NCBI GenBank assembly: GCA_039594205.1
Contig: JBCNNW010000102.1
Coordinates: 1-14,026 of the forward strand
DNA length: 14,026 nt
DNA from: Pseudescherichia sp039594205
GTDB lineage: Bacteria; Pseudomonadota; Gammaproteobacteria; Enterobacterales; Enterobacteriaceae
Reading direction: 5' to 3'
A program made the translations under genes and the position numbers. This document shows, one piece after another, positions 6,306 through 13,937 of the stretch. Within the stretch, counting starts at the first letter, position 1, and every line of letters begins with the position of its first letter. The notes under the pieces are model-generated. The model was given only the letters and a program-made list of their open reading frames with translations. It did not search any database and was not told the DNA's origin.

Positions 6306-7469
6306 CTAAACTCGCTCAAACACCGTCGCAATCCCCTGACCCAGCCCAATACACATTGTCGCCAGGCCAAACTGCGCGTCTTTACGCTCCATCAGGTTCA
6401 GCAGGGTAGTGCTGATCCGCGCCCCGGAGCAGCCGAGCGGATGACCCAGGGCGATCGCGCCGCCGTTGAGGTTAATCTTCTCGTCAATCTGCTCCATCAG
6501 ACCCAAATTCTTAATGCACGGCAGGATCTGCGCCGCAAAGGCTTCGTTCATCTCAAACAGATCGATGTCGCTCACCGTCAGACCGGCTTTTTTTAACGCC
6601 AGCTGGGAGGCCGGAACCGGACCGTAGCCCATGATAGAGGGATCGCAGCCCACGACCGCCATCGAACGTATACGGGCGCGCGGCGTCAGGCCCAGCTCGC
6701 GGGCGCGGCTTTCGCTCATCACCAGCATCGCCGCTGCGCCGTCAGAGAGCGCGGAGGAGGTGCCCGCCGTCACCGTGCCGTTAGCCGGATCGAACGCGGG
6801 CCTCAGGGCGGAGAGACCTTCAACGCTGGTCTCCGGGCGGATCACCTCGTCGTAGTTAAACATTTTCGGCACGCCGTCGGCGTCGTGACCGCCGGTGGGG
6901 ACAAGCTCATTTTTGAACGCACCGGACTGGGTGGCGGCCCATGCACGGGCATGGGAGCGGGCGGCAAACTGGTCCTGCATCTCACGACTGATGCCGTGCA
7001 TGCGTGCCAGCATCTCAGCGGTTAAACCCATCATGCCCGCCGCCTTCGCCACGTTACGGCTAAGGCCGGGATGAAAATCAACGCCGTGGCTCATCGGCAC
7101 GTGGCCCATATGTTCAACGCCGCCTATCAGGCACGCCTGCGCGTCGCCGGTCATGATCATGCGTGCCGCATCGTGCAGGGCCTGCATCGACGAGCCGCAC
7201 AGGCGGTTAACGGTCACCGCCGGAACGGAGTGGGGGATCTCCGCCAGCAAGGCGGCATTACGGGCGATGTTAAAGCCCTGCTCCAGGGTCTGCTGCACGC
7301 AGCCCCAGTAGATATCGTCCAGCGCCGCGGCGTCCAGCGCCGGGTTGCGTGCCAGCAGGCTACGCATCAGGTGCGCGGAGAGATCTTCCGCGCGCACGTT
7401 ACGGAACGCGCCGCCCTTTGAACGGCCCATCGGGGTACGAATTGCATCGACAATGACTACCTGTTCCAT
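6306..7469 (-). CDS. fadA: FadA, 3-ketoacyl-CoA thiolase (beta subunit of the fatty acid oxidation complex)
   Basis: A cytoplasmic thiolase of 387 residues, the E. coli length. It performs the last step of aerobic beta-oxidation, cleaving 3-ketoacyl-CoA with CoA to release acetyl-CoA. It works in an alpha2-beta2 complex with FadB. The catalytic residues are all present: nucleophile Cys91 (NRLCGSS), His343 (GHPLGCSG) and Cys373 (ATMCIGLGQG). The gene is second in the fadBA operon, 9 nt after the fadB stop. Its Shine-Dalgarno AGGAG overlaps the fadB stop codon in the arrangement TAAGGAGTCACAATG, which suggests translational coupling that would help equal subunit output. Regulation should come from the FadR site upstream of fadB. 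The gene converges on fre with a hairpin between them. Identity is clear; the paralogue FadI is excluded by length, sequence and the partner gene. Confidence 0.98.
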   Translation of the reverse strand: MEQVVIVDAIRTPMGRSKGGAFRNVRAEDLSAHLMRSLLARNPALDAAALDDIYWGCVQQTLEQGFNIARNAALLAEIPHSVPAVTVNRLCGSSMQALHDAARMIMTGDAQACLIGGVEHMGHVPMSHGVDFHPGLSRNVAKAAGMMGLTAEMLARMHGISREMQDQFAARSHARAWAATQSGAFKNELVPTGGHDADGVPKMFNYDEVIRPETSVEGLSALRPAFDPANGTVTAGTSSALSDGAAAMLVMSESRARELGLTPRARIRSMAVVGCDPSIMGYGPVPASQLALKKAGLTVSDIDLFEMNEAFAAQILPCIKNLGLMEQIDEKINLNGGAIALGHPLGCSGARISTTLLNLMERKDAQFGLATMCIGLGQGIATVFERV

Positions 7470-7473
7470 TGTG

Positions 7474-7481
7474 ACTCCTTA
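7474..7481 (-). promoter_or_regulatory. fadA ribosome binding site overlapping the fadB stop codon
   Basis: On the minus strand the order is TAA (fadB stop) running straight into AGGAG, then five bases and the fadA ATG at 7469. Ribosomes ending fadB are placed right at the fadA start, an arrangement expected for translational coupling of the two subunits. Confidence 0.8.
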
Positions 7482-9668
7482 AGCCGATTTCAGAACGCCT
7501 GCCGGGCGGGCTGGCGCAACGGGAGGATAATAGGGTTCGTTATGGCGCGCTTTCTCGCGCAGGCCGTCTGGCACGGCATAGAGCGGGCCGAGGGCGGCAA
7601 ACTGCTGCGCCCGATCGAGATAGCTGGCGCTGCCCTGGGTGTCGAGCCAGCGGAATGCGCCGCCGTGGAACGGTGGAAAGCCAAGGCCGTAGACCAGCGC
7701 CATATCGGCTTCCGCCGGGCTGGCGATAATACCCTCCTCCAGACAGCGCACCACTTCGTTGACCATCGGGATCATCATGCGGGCAATAATCTCTTCATCA
7801 GAGAAGTCGCGCTTCGGCTGGCTAACCTCTGCCAGCAGATCGTCAACGGCAGCATCTTCCTCTTTCTTCGGCTTGCCTTTACTGTCCTCTTTATAACGCC
7901 AGAAGCCCTCGCCGTTTTTCTGTCCAAAGCGACCCGCGTCAAACAGGACGTCAATGGCGTCGCGGTAATCCTTCTGCATCCGCTCCGGGAAGCCAGCAGC
8001 CATCACCGCCTGGGCGTGATGCGCCGTATCGATGCCTACCACGTCCAACAGATAGGCCGGGCCCATTGGCCAGCCAAACTGCTTCTCCATCACCTTATCC
8101 ACGCGGCGGAAGTCCGCGCCGTCGCGCAGCAGCTGGCTGAAGGCAGCAAAGTAGGGGAACAGGACGCGGTTAACGAAGAAGCCGGGGCAGTCGTTAACGA
8201 CGATGGGCGTTTTGCCCATTTTGCTCGCCCAGGCGACTACTTTGGCGAGGGTCTCTTCCGAGGTTTTTTCGCCACGGATCACCTCCACCAGCGGCATACG
8301 GTGTACCGGGTTAAAGAAGTGCATGCCGCAGAAGTTCTCCGGGCGTTGCAGAACGCTGGCCAGCTCGCTGATTGGAATGGTCGAGGTGTTTGAGGCCAGC
8401 ACCGTATCCGGGCGCACCTTCTGTTCGGTCTCGGCCAGCACCGCTTTTTTCACCTTTGGATTCTCGACAACCGCCTCTACCACTACGTCGACGCGATCAA
8501 AGCTGGTGTAGTCGAGGGTGGGATGGATAGTGGCAATCACGCCCGCCAGCTTTAAACCGTCGATCTTGCCGCGTTCAAGCTGCTTATTGAGTAGCTTGCT
8601 GGCCTCGTTGATGCCCAGCGTCAGTGATTTATCATTGATATCTTTCATCAGCACCGGCACGCCTTTCCATGCCGACTGATAGGCGATACCGCCACCCATA
8701 ATGCCTGCACCCAGCACCGCGGCCTGCTTCGGCGTATCAACGTTCTGAGTTAATTTTTTCGCCTGCCCTTTGACATACTGATCGTTCAGGAAGATGCCCA
8801 CCAGCGCGCGGGCCTCGTTGGTATGGGCCAGCGGGACAAAGCTCTGGTTCTCAAGCGCCAGCGCCTCATCACGGCCAAACCGGGCCGCCGCTTCAATGGT
8901 TTTCACCGCCGTCAGCGGGGCGGGATAGTGCTTGCCTGCAGTCTGCATCACCATGCCTTTGGCGATGGTAAAGCTCATGGCGGCTTCAATTTTGCTGAGT
9001 TTCAGCGGTTCCAGCTTCGGCTGGCGTTTGGCGCGCCAGTCCAGATCGCCGCTAATGGCCTGACGTAGCACGGCCAGCGCACCATCGCGCAGTTTTTCCG
9101 CTGCCACGATGCCATCGACGAGGCCGATTTTCAGCGCCTGTTCAGCGCCTACGTCTTTGCCAGCAGCAATGATCTCCAGCGCGCTGTCAGCTCCAAGCAG
9201 ACGCGGCATGCGCACCGAGCCGCCAAAGCCTGGCATAATCCCCAGCCTGGTTTCCGGCAGGCCAATGCGTAGATCCGGCGTCGCTAAACGATAGTCGGTA
9301 GCCAGCACACACTCGCAGCCGCCGCCCAGCGCATAGCCGTTAACAGCAGAGAGGGTCGGAACAGGGAGATCTTCCAGGCGATTAAAGACGCTGTTAGCGA
9401 AGTGCAGCCACTGGCTAAGCTGCTCTTCGGGAACCTGGAACAGAGAGAGGAATTCGGTGATGTCCGCGCCGACAATAAAGGCGGCTTTGTCGGAGCGTAG
9501 CAGCAGCCCGGTGAGTGCGGGGCTTTTTTCCAGCACGTCCAGCGCCTGGCCGAGACTTGCCACCGTCGCCGTATCGAGCTTGTTGACCGAGCCGGGGGCC
9601 GCGAACACCAGTTCAGCAATGCCATCTTCCAGCCAGTCGAGGTACAGGGTATCGCCTTTGTAAAGCAT
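7479..9668 (-). CDS. fadB: FadB, multifunctional fatty acid oxidation enzyme (alpha subunit)
   Basis: A protein of 729 residues, exactly the E. coli length. It carries enoyl-CoA hydratase, cis-3-trans-2-enoyl-CoA isomerase, 3-hydroxybutyryl-CoA epimerase and L-3-hydroxyacyl-CoA dehydrogenase activities. The N-terminal crotonase domain (about 1-190) holds catalytic Glu119 (GGGCEC) and Glu139 (GLPET). The NAD-binding Rossmann motif GAGIMGGG begins at residue 320. The dehydrogenase catalytic His450 is in the GMHFFNPVHRMPLVE segment, and the C-terminal dehydrogenase domains follow. The ATG has AGGAGA about six bases upstream (minus strand). The gene is first in the operon and is preceded by a FadR operator and AT-rich promoter DNA. 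It should therefore be repressed without fatty acids and induced when long-chain acyl-CoA binds FadR. No truncation or loss of key residues is visible. Confidence 0.98.
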   Translation of the reverse strand: MLYKGDTLYLDWLEDGIAELVFAAPGSVNKLDTATVASLGQALDVLEKSPALTGLLLRSDKAAFIVGADITEFLSLFQVPEEQLSQWLHFANSVFNRLEDLPVPTLSAVNGYALGGGCECVLATDYRLATPDLRIGLPETRLGIMPGFGGSVRMPRLLGADSALEIIAAGKDVGAEQALKIGLVDGIVAAEKLRDGALAVLRQAISGDLDWRAKRQPKLEPLKLSKIEAAMSFTIAKGMVMQTAGKHYPAPLTAVKTIEAAARFGRDEALALENQSFVPLAHTNEARALVGIFLNDQYVKGQAKKLTQNVDTPKQAAVLGAGIMGGGIAYQSAWKGVPVLMKDINDKSLTLGINEASKLLNKQLERGKIDGLKLAGVIATIHPTLDYTSFDRVDVVVEAVVENPKVKKAVLAETEQKVRPDTVLASNTSTIPISELASVLQRPENFCGMHFFNPVHRMPLVEVIRGEKTSEETLAKVVAWASKMGKTPIVVNDCPGFFVNRVLFPYFAAFSQLLRDGADFRRVDKVMEKQFGWPMGPAYLLDVVGIDTAHHAQAVMAAGFPERMQKDYRDAIDVLFDAGRFGQKNGEGFWRYKEDSKGKPKKEEDAAVDDLLAEVSQPKRDFSDEEIIARMMIPMVNEVVRCLEEGIIASPAEADMALVYGLGFPPFHGGAFRWLDTQGSASYLDRAQQFAALGPLYAVPDGLREKARHNEPYYPPVAPARPAGVLKSA

Positions 9669-9693
9669 GTCAGTCTCCTGAATCCAGCAGGGT

Positions 9694-9710
9694 TACTGGT
9701 CTTACCAGAT
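9694..9710 (-). promoter_or_regulatory. FadR operator upstream of fadBA
   Basis: On the minus strand the 17-mer reads ATCTGGTAAGACCAGTA, a close match to the FadR palindrome (AACTGGTCNGACCAGTT) and to the E. coli fadB operator as I recall it. It ends 26 bases before the fadB ATG. It would fall around +10 to +26 of a transcript starting near 9720, so repressor bound here would block early elongation or open-complex formation. FadR releases DNA when it binds long-chain acyl-CoA. Confidence 0.85.
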
Positions 9711-9726
9711 GACACGGAGTGTGGTT

Positions 9727-9732
9727 ATTATG
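9727..9732 (-). promoter_or_regulatory. Putative fadBA promoter -10 element
   Basis: The minus strand reads CATAAT here. This is the best -10 candidate placed so that the FadR site lies just downstream of the transcription start. The 17-nt-spaced -35 position reads AACTCT, which is poor. The flanking stretch 9731-9760 is AT-rich. On the plus strand GTTAATAAAATG (9732-9743) looks like half of an ArcA box, which would fit anaerobic repression of fad genes. Both calls are tentative. Confidence 0.4.
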
Positions 9733-9811
9733 TTAATAAAATGCAAATGAGAGTTTAAAAAGTTGCTGGGAGGATCACGCTTAACGGAAAACACGCAGGG
9801 GTGAGCGGGTA

Positions 9812-9820
9812 TGCTAAGAT
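9812..9820 (+). promoter_or_regulatory. Putative pepQ promoter (extended -10)
   Basis: TGCTAAGAT contains an extended -10 (TG-N-TAAGAT). No recognisable -35 lies at the usual distance, and extended -10 promoters can work without one. Transcription would start near 9827, giving a leader of about 29 nt before the pepQ ATG. The 187-nt region between fadB and pepQ is otherwise explained by the fad control sites. Confidence 0.4.
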
Positions 9821-9855
9821 GCGGAGAATTGACGTCTAAACAAAAAGGGAAAATC

Positions 9856-11187
9856 ATGGACTCACTGGCTGCACTCTATAAAGATCATATCGTTACCCTA
9901 CAGGAACGTGCCCGGGACGTACTGGCCCGCTTTAAGCTCGACGCGCTACTGATTCACTCTGGCGAGCTGTTCAACACCTTCCTTGATGACCATCCGTACC
10001 CCTTTAAAGTCAACCCGCAGTTTAAAGCCTGGGTGCCCGTCACGCAGGTTCCCAACTGCTGGTTGCTGGTGGACGGTGTCAACAAGCCCAAGCTGTGGTT
10101 CTATCTGCCGGTAGATTACTGGCACAACGTCGAGCCGCTGCCGACCTCGTTCTGGACCGAAGAGGTCGAGATCGTTGCCCTGCCAAAAGCAGACGGTATC
10201 GCCAGCCAGCTGCCTGCGGCTCGGGGGAATATCGCCTACATCGGCCCGGTGACAGAGCGCGCTCTGCAGCTGGAGATTAAAGCCGAGAACATTAACCCGA
10301 AAGGGGTGATTGACTACCTGCACTATTACCGCGCCTATAAGACCGACTACGAGCTGGCCTGTATGCGGGAGGCGCAGAAGACGGCAGTCATGGGACACCA
10401 GGCGGCGCACGAGGCGTTTCTCTCCGGTATGAGCGAGTTCGATATCAATATCGCCTACCTGACCGCCACCGGCCACCGGGATACCGACGTGCCCTACAGC
10501 AATATCGTGGCACTTAACGAGCACGCCTCCGTGCTGCACTATACGAAGCTGGATCACCGCGTATCCGCTGAGATGCGCAGCTTCCTGCTGGACGCTGGCG
10601 CCGAGTATAACGGCTACGCTGCCGACCTGACCCGGACCTGGGCGGCTAATGGCGACAATGATTTTGCGCAGCTCATTAAAGACGTCAACGAGGAGCAGCT
10701 GGCGCTGATCGGTACCATGAAAGCGGGGGTGAGCTATATCGAGTACCACCTGCAGTTCCATCAGCGCATTGCGAAGCTGCTCCGTCGTCATCAAATCATT
10801 ACCGATATCAGCGAAGAGGCGATGGTCGAGAACAATCTCACCGGGCCGTTTATGCCGCACGGCATCGGTCACCCGCTGGGCCTGCAGGTACATGACGTCG
10901 CGGGCTTTATGCAGGATGATACCGGTACGCACCTGGCCGCGCCAGCGAAGTATCCCTACCTGCGCTGTACCCGCGTAATACAGCCGCGCATGGTGCTGAC
11001 CATTGAGCCGGGTATCTACTTCATCGACTCGCTGCTGGCCACATGGCGGGAAGGCGAGTTTAGCAAGCACTTCAACTGGCAGAAAATAGAGGCGTTCAAG
11101 CCGTTCGGCGGTATCCGCATTGAAGATAACGTGGTGATCCACGAGAACGGCGTGGAGAACATGACCCGGGATCTGAAGCTGGCCTGA
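9856..11187 (+). CDS. pepQ: PepQ, Xaa-Pro dipeptidase (prolidase)
   Basis: A cytoplasmic metallopeptidase of 443 residues (same as E. coli) that splits dipeptides with C-terminal proline. E. coli PepQ is also known to hydrolyse some organophosphate esters. It has the M24B 'pita-bread' fold. The five dinuclear-metal ligands are all present: Asp246, Asp257 (YAADLTRTW), His339 (HGIGHPLGL), Glu384 (LTIEPGIYF) and Glu423 (GGIRIEDN). One oddity is Arg378 in QPRMVLTIEPG, where E. coli and most relatives have Gly (PGM); the codon is CGC at 10987-10989. The start is ATG 9856, with AGGGA five bases upstream and the family N-terminus. An in-frame ATG at 9811 lies inside the likely promoter and adds 15 residues unlike the family. 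The stop overlaps the yigZ start by one base. Confidence 0.97.
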   Translation: MDSLAALYKDHIVTLQERARDVLARFKLDALLIHSGELFNTFLDDHPYPFKVNPQFKAWVPVTQVPNCWLLVDGVNKPKLWFYLPVDYWHNVEPLPTSFWTEEVEIVALPKADGIASQLPAARGNIAYIGPVTERALQLEIKAENINPKGVIDYLHYYRAYKTDYELACMREAQKTAVMGHQAAHEAFLSGMSEFDINIAYLTATGHRDTDVPYSNIVALNEHASVLHYTKLDHRVSAEMRSFLLDAGAEYNGYAADLTRTWAANGDNDFAQLIKDVNEEQLALIGTMKAGVSYIEYHLQFHQRIAKLLRRHQIITDISEEAMVENNLTGPFMPHGIGHPLGLQVHDVAGFMQDDTGTHLAAPAKYPYLRCTRVIQPRMVLTIEPGIYFIDSLLATWREGEFSKHFNWQKIEAFKPFGGIRIEDNVVIHENGVENMTRDLKLA

Positions 11188-11801
11188 TGGAGAGCTGGCT
11201 GATACCGGCCGCGCCGGTGACCTTCGTTGAGGAGATCAAAAAGAGCCGCTTTATCACGCTGCTGGCCCACACCGATGGCGTAGAGGCGGCGAAAGCCTTC
11301 GTCAGCGCCGTACGGGCAGAGCACCCGGAGGCGCGGCACCACTGCGTCGCCTGGGTGGCCGGGCCGCCGGACGACTCGCAGCAGCTGGGCTTCTCCGACG
11401 ATGGCGAACCGGCTGGCACGGCGGGCAAGCCAATGCTGGCCCAGCTGATGGGCAGCGGCGTCGGTGAGATCACCGCCGTGGTGGTGCGCTACTATGGCGG
11501 CATTCTGTTAGGCACCGGTGGGCTGGTCAAAGCCTATGGCGGCGGCGTACAGCGTGCGCTTAATCAGCTCACCACACTCCGCAAATTACCGCTGACCGAA
11601 TATACTTTGTGTTGTGATTATGCCCAGCTCGCTGGCGTAGAAGCGCTACTGGGTCAGTTCGAGGGGAAAATCGTCACCAGCGACTATCAGGCGGTCGTGC
11701 AGCTGCGGGTGGCGCTTCCCCGCGCCAGGCTGAGCGACTTTTCCGCCCGGCTGGCAGATTTTAGTCGTGGTTCATTGCATTTATCAGCCATTAAAGAATA
11801 A
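11187..11801 (+). CDS. yigZ: YigZ, IMPACT family protein of unknown precise function
   Basis: A soluble protein of 204 residues in the IMPACT/UPF0029 family. The N-terminal domain (about 16-122) carries the family signature. It includes RHHCVAWV, the DDGEPAGTAGKPML loop (71-84) and the glycine-rich VVVRYYGGILLGTGGLV stretch (98-114). A smaller C-terminal domain (about 138-193) has the ferredoxin-like fold proposed to bind RNA or nucleotides. Eukaryotic relatives affect Gcn2 signalling, but the bacterial role is not established. The ATG overlaps the pepQ stop (TGATG), so translation is probably coupled to pepQ and the two are in one transcript. trkH follows after 41 nt. No catalytic site can be asserted from the sequence. 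Confidence 0.95.
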   Translation: MESWLIPAAPVTFVEEIKKSRFITLLAHTDGVEAAKAFVSAVRAEHPEARHHCVAWVAGPPDDSQQLGFSDDGEPAGTAGKPMLAQLMGSGVGEITAVVVRYYGGILLGTGGLVKAYGGGVQRALNQLTTLRKLPLTEYTLCCDYAQLAGVEALLGQFEGKIVTSDYQAVVQLRVALPRARLSDFSARLADFSRGSLHLSAIKE

Positions 11802-11842
11802 TCCCCACCTCATTTATCTTGATACCTAAGGAAGCGGCAGAG

Positions 11843-13294
11843 ATGCATTTTCGCGCCATTACCCGAATCGTTGGACTGCTGGTAATACTCTTTTCGGGAA
11901 CGATGATCCTGCCCGGACTGGTCGCGCTAATTTATCGGGACGGCGCGGGGCGTGCATTCACCCAAACGTTCTTTGTGGCGCTGGCAATCGGCTCCCTGCT
12001 GTGGTGGCCAAACCGCCGGGAGAAGGGGGAGCTTAAGTCGCGGGAAGGTTTTCTGATCGTTGTGCTCTTCTGGACAGTGCTGGGCAGCGTGGGGGCCTTG
12101 CCGTTCATCTTCTCAGAGCGTCCCAACCTGACGGTGACCGACGCCTTCTTTGAGTCCTTCTCCGGCCTGACGACCACGGGCGCAACCACGCTGGTGGGGC
12201 TGGACTCCCTGCCGCACGGTATCCTCTTCTATCGCCAGATGCTGCAATGGTTCGGCGGGATGGGGATCATCGTGCTGGCCGTGGCTATTCTGCCTATTCT
12301 TGGCGTTGGGGGGATGCAGCTCTATCGTGCAGAGATGCCTGGCCCGCTGAAGGATAATAAGATGCGCCCGCGTATTGCCGAGACGGCAAAGACGCTGTGG
12401 CTTATCTATGTGCTACTGACCGTAGCCTGCGCGCTGGCACTCTGGTTTGCCGGTATGCCGGCGTTTGACGCCATTGGACACAGCTTTGCCACTATCGCCA
12501 TCGGTGGGTTCTCCACCCATGATGCCAGCGTGGGCTATTTCGATAGCCCAACAATTAACACTATTATTGCTATCTTCCTGCTGATCTCCGGCTGTAACTA
12601 TGGCCTGCACTTCTCGCTGCTGAGCGGGCGTAACCTGAAGGTCTACTGGCGCGATCCCGAGTTCAGAATGTTCATTGGCGTGCAGCTAACGCTGGTGGTG
12701 ATCTGCACCCTGGTACTCTGGTTCCACGATGTCTACAACTCGGCGGTGACAACGCTAAACCAGGCCTTCTTCCAGGTCGTATCGATGGCAACGACCGCCG
12801 GGTTCACTACCGACAGCATTGCACGCTGGCCTCTGTTCCTGCCGGTGCTCCTGCTCTGCTCGGCGTTTATCGGCGGCATGGCGGGGTCGACCGGCGGGGG
12901 GCTGAAGGTCATTCGTATCCTGCTGCTGTTTAAGCAGGGGAACCGCGAGCTGAAACGTCTGGTACATCCTAATGCGGTATACAGCATCAAGCTGGGGAAC
13001 CGCGCGCTGCCGGAGCGGATCCTTGAGGCAGTGTGGGGTTTCTTCTCCGCCTATGCGCTGGTCTTTATTATCAGTATGCTGGCGATCATTGCTACGGGCG
13101 TGGATGACTTCTCTGCCTTTGCCTCCGTGGTGGCGACGCTGAACAACCTCGGCCCGGGACTTGGGGTCGTGGCGGATAACTTTGCCAGCATGAATCCGGT
13201 GGCGAAGTGGATCCTGATCGCCAATATGCTTTTTGGTCGTCTTGAAGTCTTTACGTTGCTGGTACTCTTTACCCCAACGTTCTGGCGCGAATAA
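11843..13294 (+). CDS. trkH: TrkH, potassium-translocating subunit of the Trk uptake system
   Basis: An inner-membrane potassium channel subunit of 483 residues, the E. coli length. It works with the cytoplasmic NAD/ATP-binding regulator TrkA, which is encoded elsewhere. It has the fourfold membrane-pore-membrane layout of the Trk/Ktr/HKT superfamily, preceded by extra N-terminal helices. The four filter segments are visible, with glycines at about 113 (TTTGATTL), 221-222 (AIGGFSTHD), 320 (TTAGFTTD) and 437 (LNNLGPGLG). The gating-loop region around residues 343-355 (GGMAGSTGGG) is intact. ATG 11843 is chosen because the family starts MHFRAITRIVG. TAAGGA at 11827-11832 is 10 nt upstream. An in-frame ATG at 11819 would add eight atypical residues and bury that ribosome binding site. 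hemG begins 11 nt after the stop, as in the E. coli trkH-hemG pair. Confidence 0.97.
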   Translation: MHFRAITRIVGLLVILFSGTMILPGLVALIYRDGAGRAFTQTFFVALAIGSLLWWPNRREKGELKSREGFLIVVLFWTVLGSVGALPFIFSERPNLTVTDAFFESFSGLTTTGATTLVGLDSLPHGILFYRQMLQWFGGMGIIVLAVAILPILGVGGMQLYRAEMPGPLKDNKMRPRIAETAKTLWLIYVLLTVACALALWFAGMPAFDAIGHSFATIAIGGFSTHDASVGYFDSPTINTIIAIFLLISGCNYGLHFSLLSGRNLKVYWRDPEFRMFIGVQLTLVVICTLVLWFHDVYNSAVTTLNQAFFQVVSMATTAGFTTDSIARWPLFLPVLLLCSAFIGGMAGSTGGGLKVIRILLLFKQGNRELKRLVHPNAVYSIKLGNRALPERILEAVWGFFSAYALVFIISMLAIIATGVDDFSAFASVVATLNNLGPGLGVVADNFASMNPVAKWILIANMLFGRLEVFTLLVLFTPTFWRE

Positions 13295-13305
13295 GGGAGC
13301 ACGCT

Positions 13306-13857
13306 ATGAAAACGTTGATTCTATTCTCTACCCGTGACGGGCAAACCCGTGAGATCGCCTCCAGTATCGCCTCCGAGCTGAACGAGCTGGGCGTCTATTC
13401 CGATGTGGTTAACCTGAACCGTACAGAGTCTATCGCATGGGAGGAGTATGACCGCGTGGTTATCGGGGCATCGATTCGCTACGGTCACTTTCACCCGGCC
13501 GTGGATCGGTTTGTGAAAAAGCATCTGCAGCACCTTAATACGCTGCCCAGTGCTTTCTACGCCGTTAACCTGGTGGCGCGTAAACCGGAAAAGAGCTCGC
13601 CGCAAACCAATAGCTATACGCGTAAGTTTTTATTGAACTCACCCTGGCAGCCGGATCGCTGTGCGGTGTTTGCCGGTGCCCTGCGCTATCCACGTTACTC
13701 CTGGTATGACCGGATCATGATCCGCCTGATTATGAAGATGACCGGGGGAGAAACGGATACGCGTAAAGAGGTGGTCTATACCGACTGGTCACGCGTAAGC
13801 GAATTTGCGCGCGAAATCGCACAATTAACCAGCAAATCGGTGGCAAAGCAGGCATAA
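13306..13857 (+). CDS. hemG: HemG, menaquinone-dependent protoporphyrinogen IX dehydrogenase
   Basis: A flavodoxin-type enzyme of 183 residues (181 in E. coli). It oxidises protoporphyrinogen IX to protoporphyrin IX late in haem synthesis and passes electrons to respiratory quinones, so it works on the membrane surface. The FMN-phosphate loop FSTRDGQTREIA is at residues 7-18, and VVIGASIRYGHFHP at about 51-64 is the second flavin-contact segment. The inserted loop that sets HemG apart from true flavodoxins lies roughly between residues 90 and 127 (NLVARKPEKSSPQTNSYTRK and onward). AAGGGAG just before the ATG overlaps the trkH stop, so the two genes are probably co-transcribed. The C-terminal tail (SKSVAKQA) differs slightly from E. 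coli. Ribosomal RNA promoter elements begin 1-2 bases after the stop codon. Confidence 0.97.
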   Translation: MKTLILFSTRDGQTREIASSIASELNELGVYSDVVNLNRTESIAWEEYDRVVIGASIRYGHFHPAVDRFVKKHLQHLNTLPSAFYAVNLVARKPEKSSPQTNSYTRKFLLNSPWQPDRCAVFAGALRYPRYSWYDRIMIRLIMKMTGGETDTRKEVVYTDWSRVSEFAREIAQLTSKSVAKQA

Positions 13858-13858
13858 A

Positions 13859-13873
13859 GACTGCAAAATAAGC
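13859..13873 (+). promoter_or_regulatory. Fis binding site I of rrn P1
   Basis: The 15-mer GACTGCAAAATAAGC fits the Fis core pattern (G-NN-YR-NN-A/T-NN-YR-NN-C) at every defined position. Its centre (13866) is 71 bases upstream of the predicted rrn P1 start, the position of Fis site I in E. coli rrnB P1. It starts two bases after the hemG stop. The more distant sites II and III would fall inside hemG; I looked around -102 and saw no good match. Confidence 0.75.
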
Positions 13874-13877
13874 GCTT

Positions 13878-13899
13878 GAAAAGTTTTTTGCATTTAAGG
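13878..13899 (+). promoter_or_regulatory. UP element of rrn P1
   Basis: This AT-rich stretch covers -59 to -38 of the predicted P1 start and contains AAAAGTTTTTTG, resembling the UP consensus with its A-tract and T-tract. It would bind the C-terminal domains of the RNA polymerase alpha subunits and strongly raise P1 activity. Confidence 0.8.
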
Positions 13900-13900
13900 C

Positions 13901-13937
13901 TTGTCAGCTGCGAATAACTCCCTATAATGCGCCACCA
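13901..13937 (+). promoter_or_regulatory. Ribosomal RNA operon promoter P1 (rrnA-type locus)
   Basis: The -35 TTGTCA (13901-13906) and the -10 TATAAT (13923-13928) are separated by 16 nt, the suboptimal spacing typical of rrn P1. A GC-rich discriminator (GCGCCACC) leads to a predicted start at A13937. The run from AATAACTCCC to GACACGGAACAACGG is essentially the E. coli rrnB P1 core as remembered. GC-rich discriminators make the open complex unstable and sensitive to ppGpp/DksA and initiating nucleotide levels. In E. coli the operon after hemG is rrnA. Confidence 0.95.

Noticed and set aside
7542..8393. 283-codon plus-strand open frame opposite fadB
   Set aside because: Antisense shadow of fadB; composition is rich in His, Arg and Ala with no family features.
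9811..9855. Upstream in-frame ATG for pepQ adding 15 residues
   Set aside because: It overlaps the likely promoter -10, lacks a good ribosome site, and the added residues are not seen in the family.
9946..11142. Long open frame (398 codons) on the minus strand opposite pepQ
   Set aside because: It lies wholly antisense to a complete, well-conserved pepQ. It looks like the usual shadow produced by GC-biased codons, and its predicted protein shows no recognisable domain.
11819..11842. Upstream in-frame ATG for trkH adding 8 residues
   Set aside because: It would place the TAAGGA ribosome site inside the coding region, and the conserved TrkH N-terminus starts at 11843.
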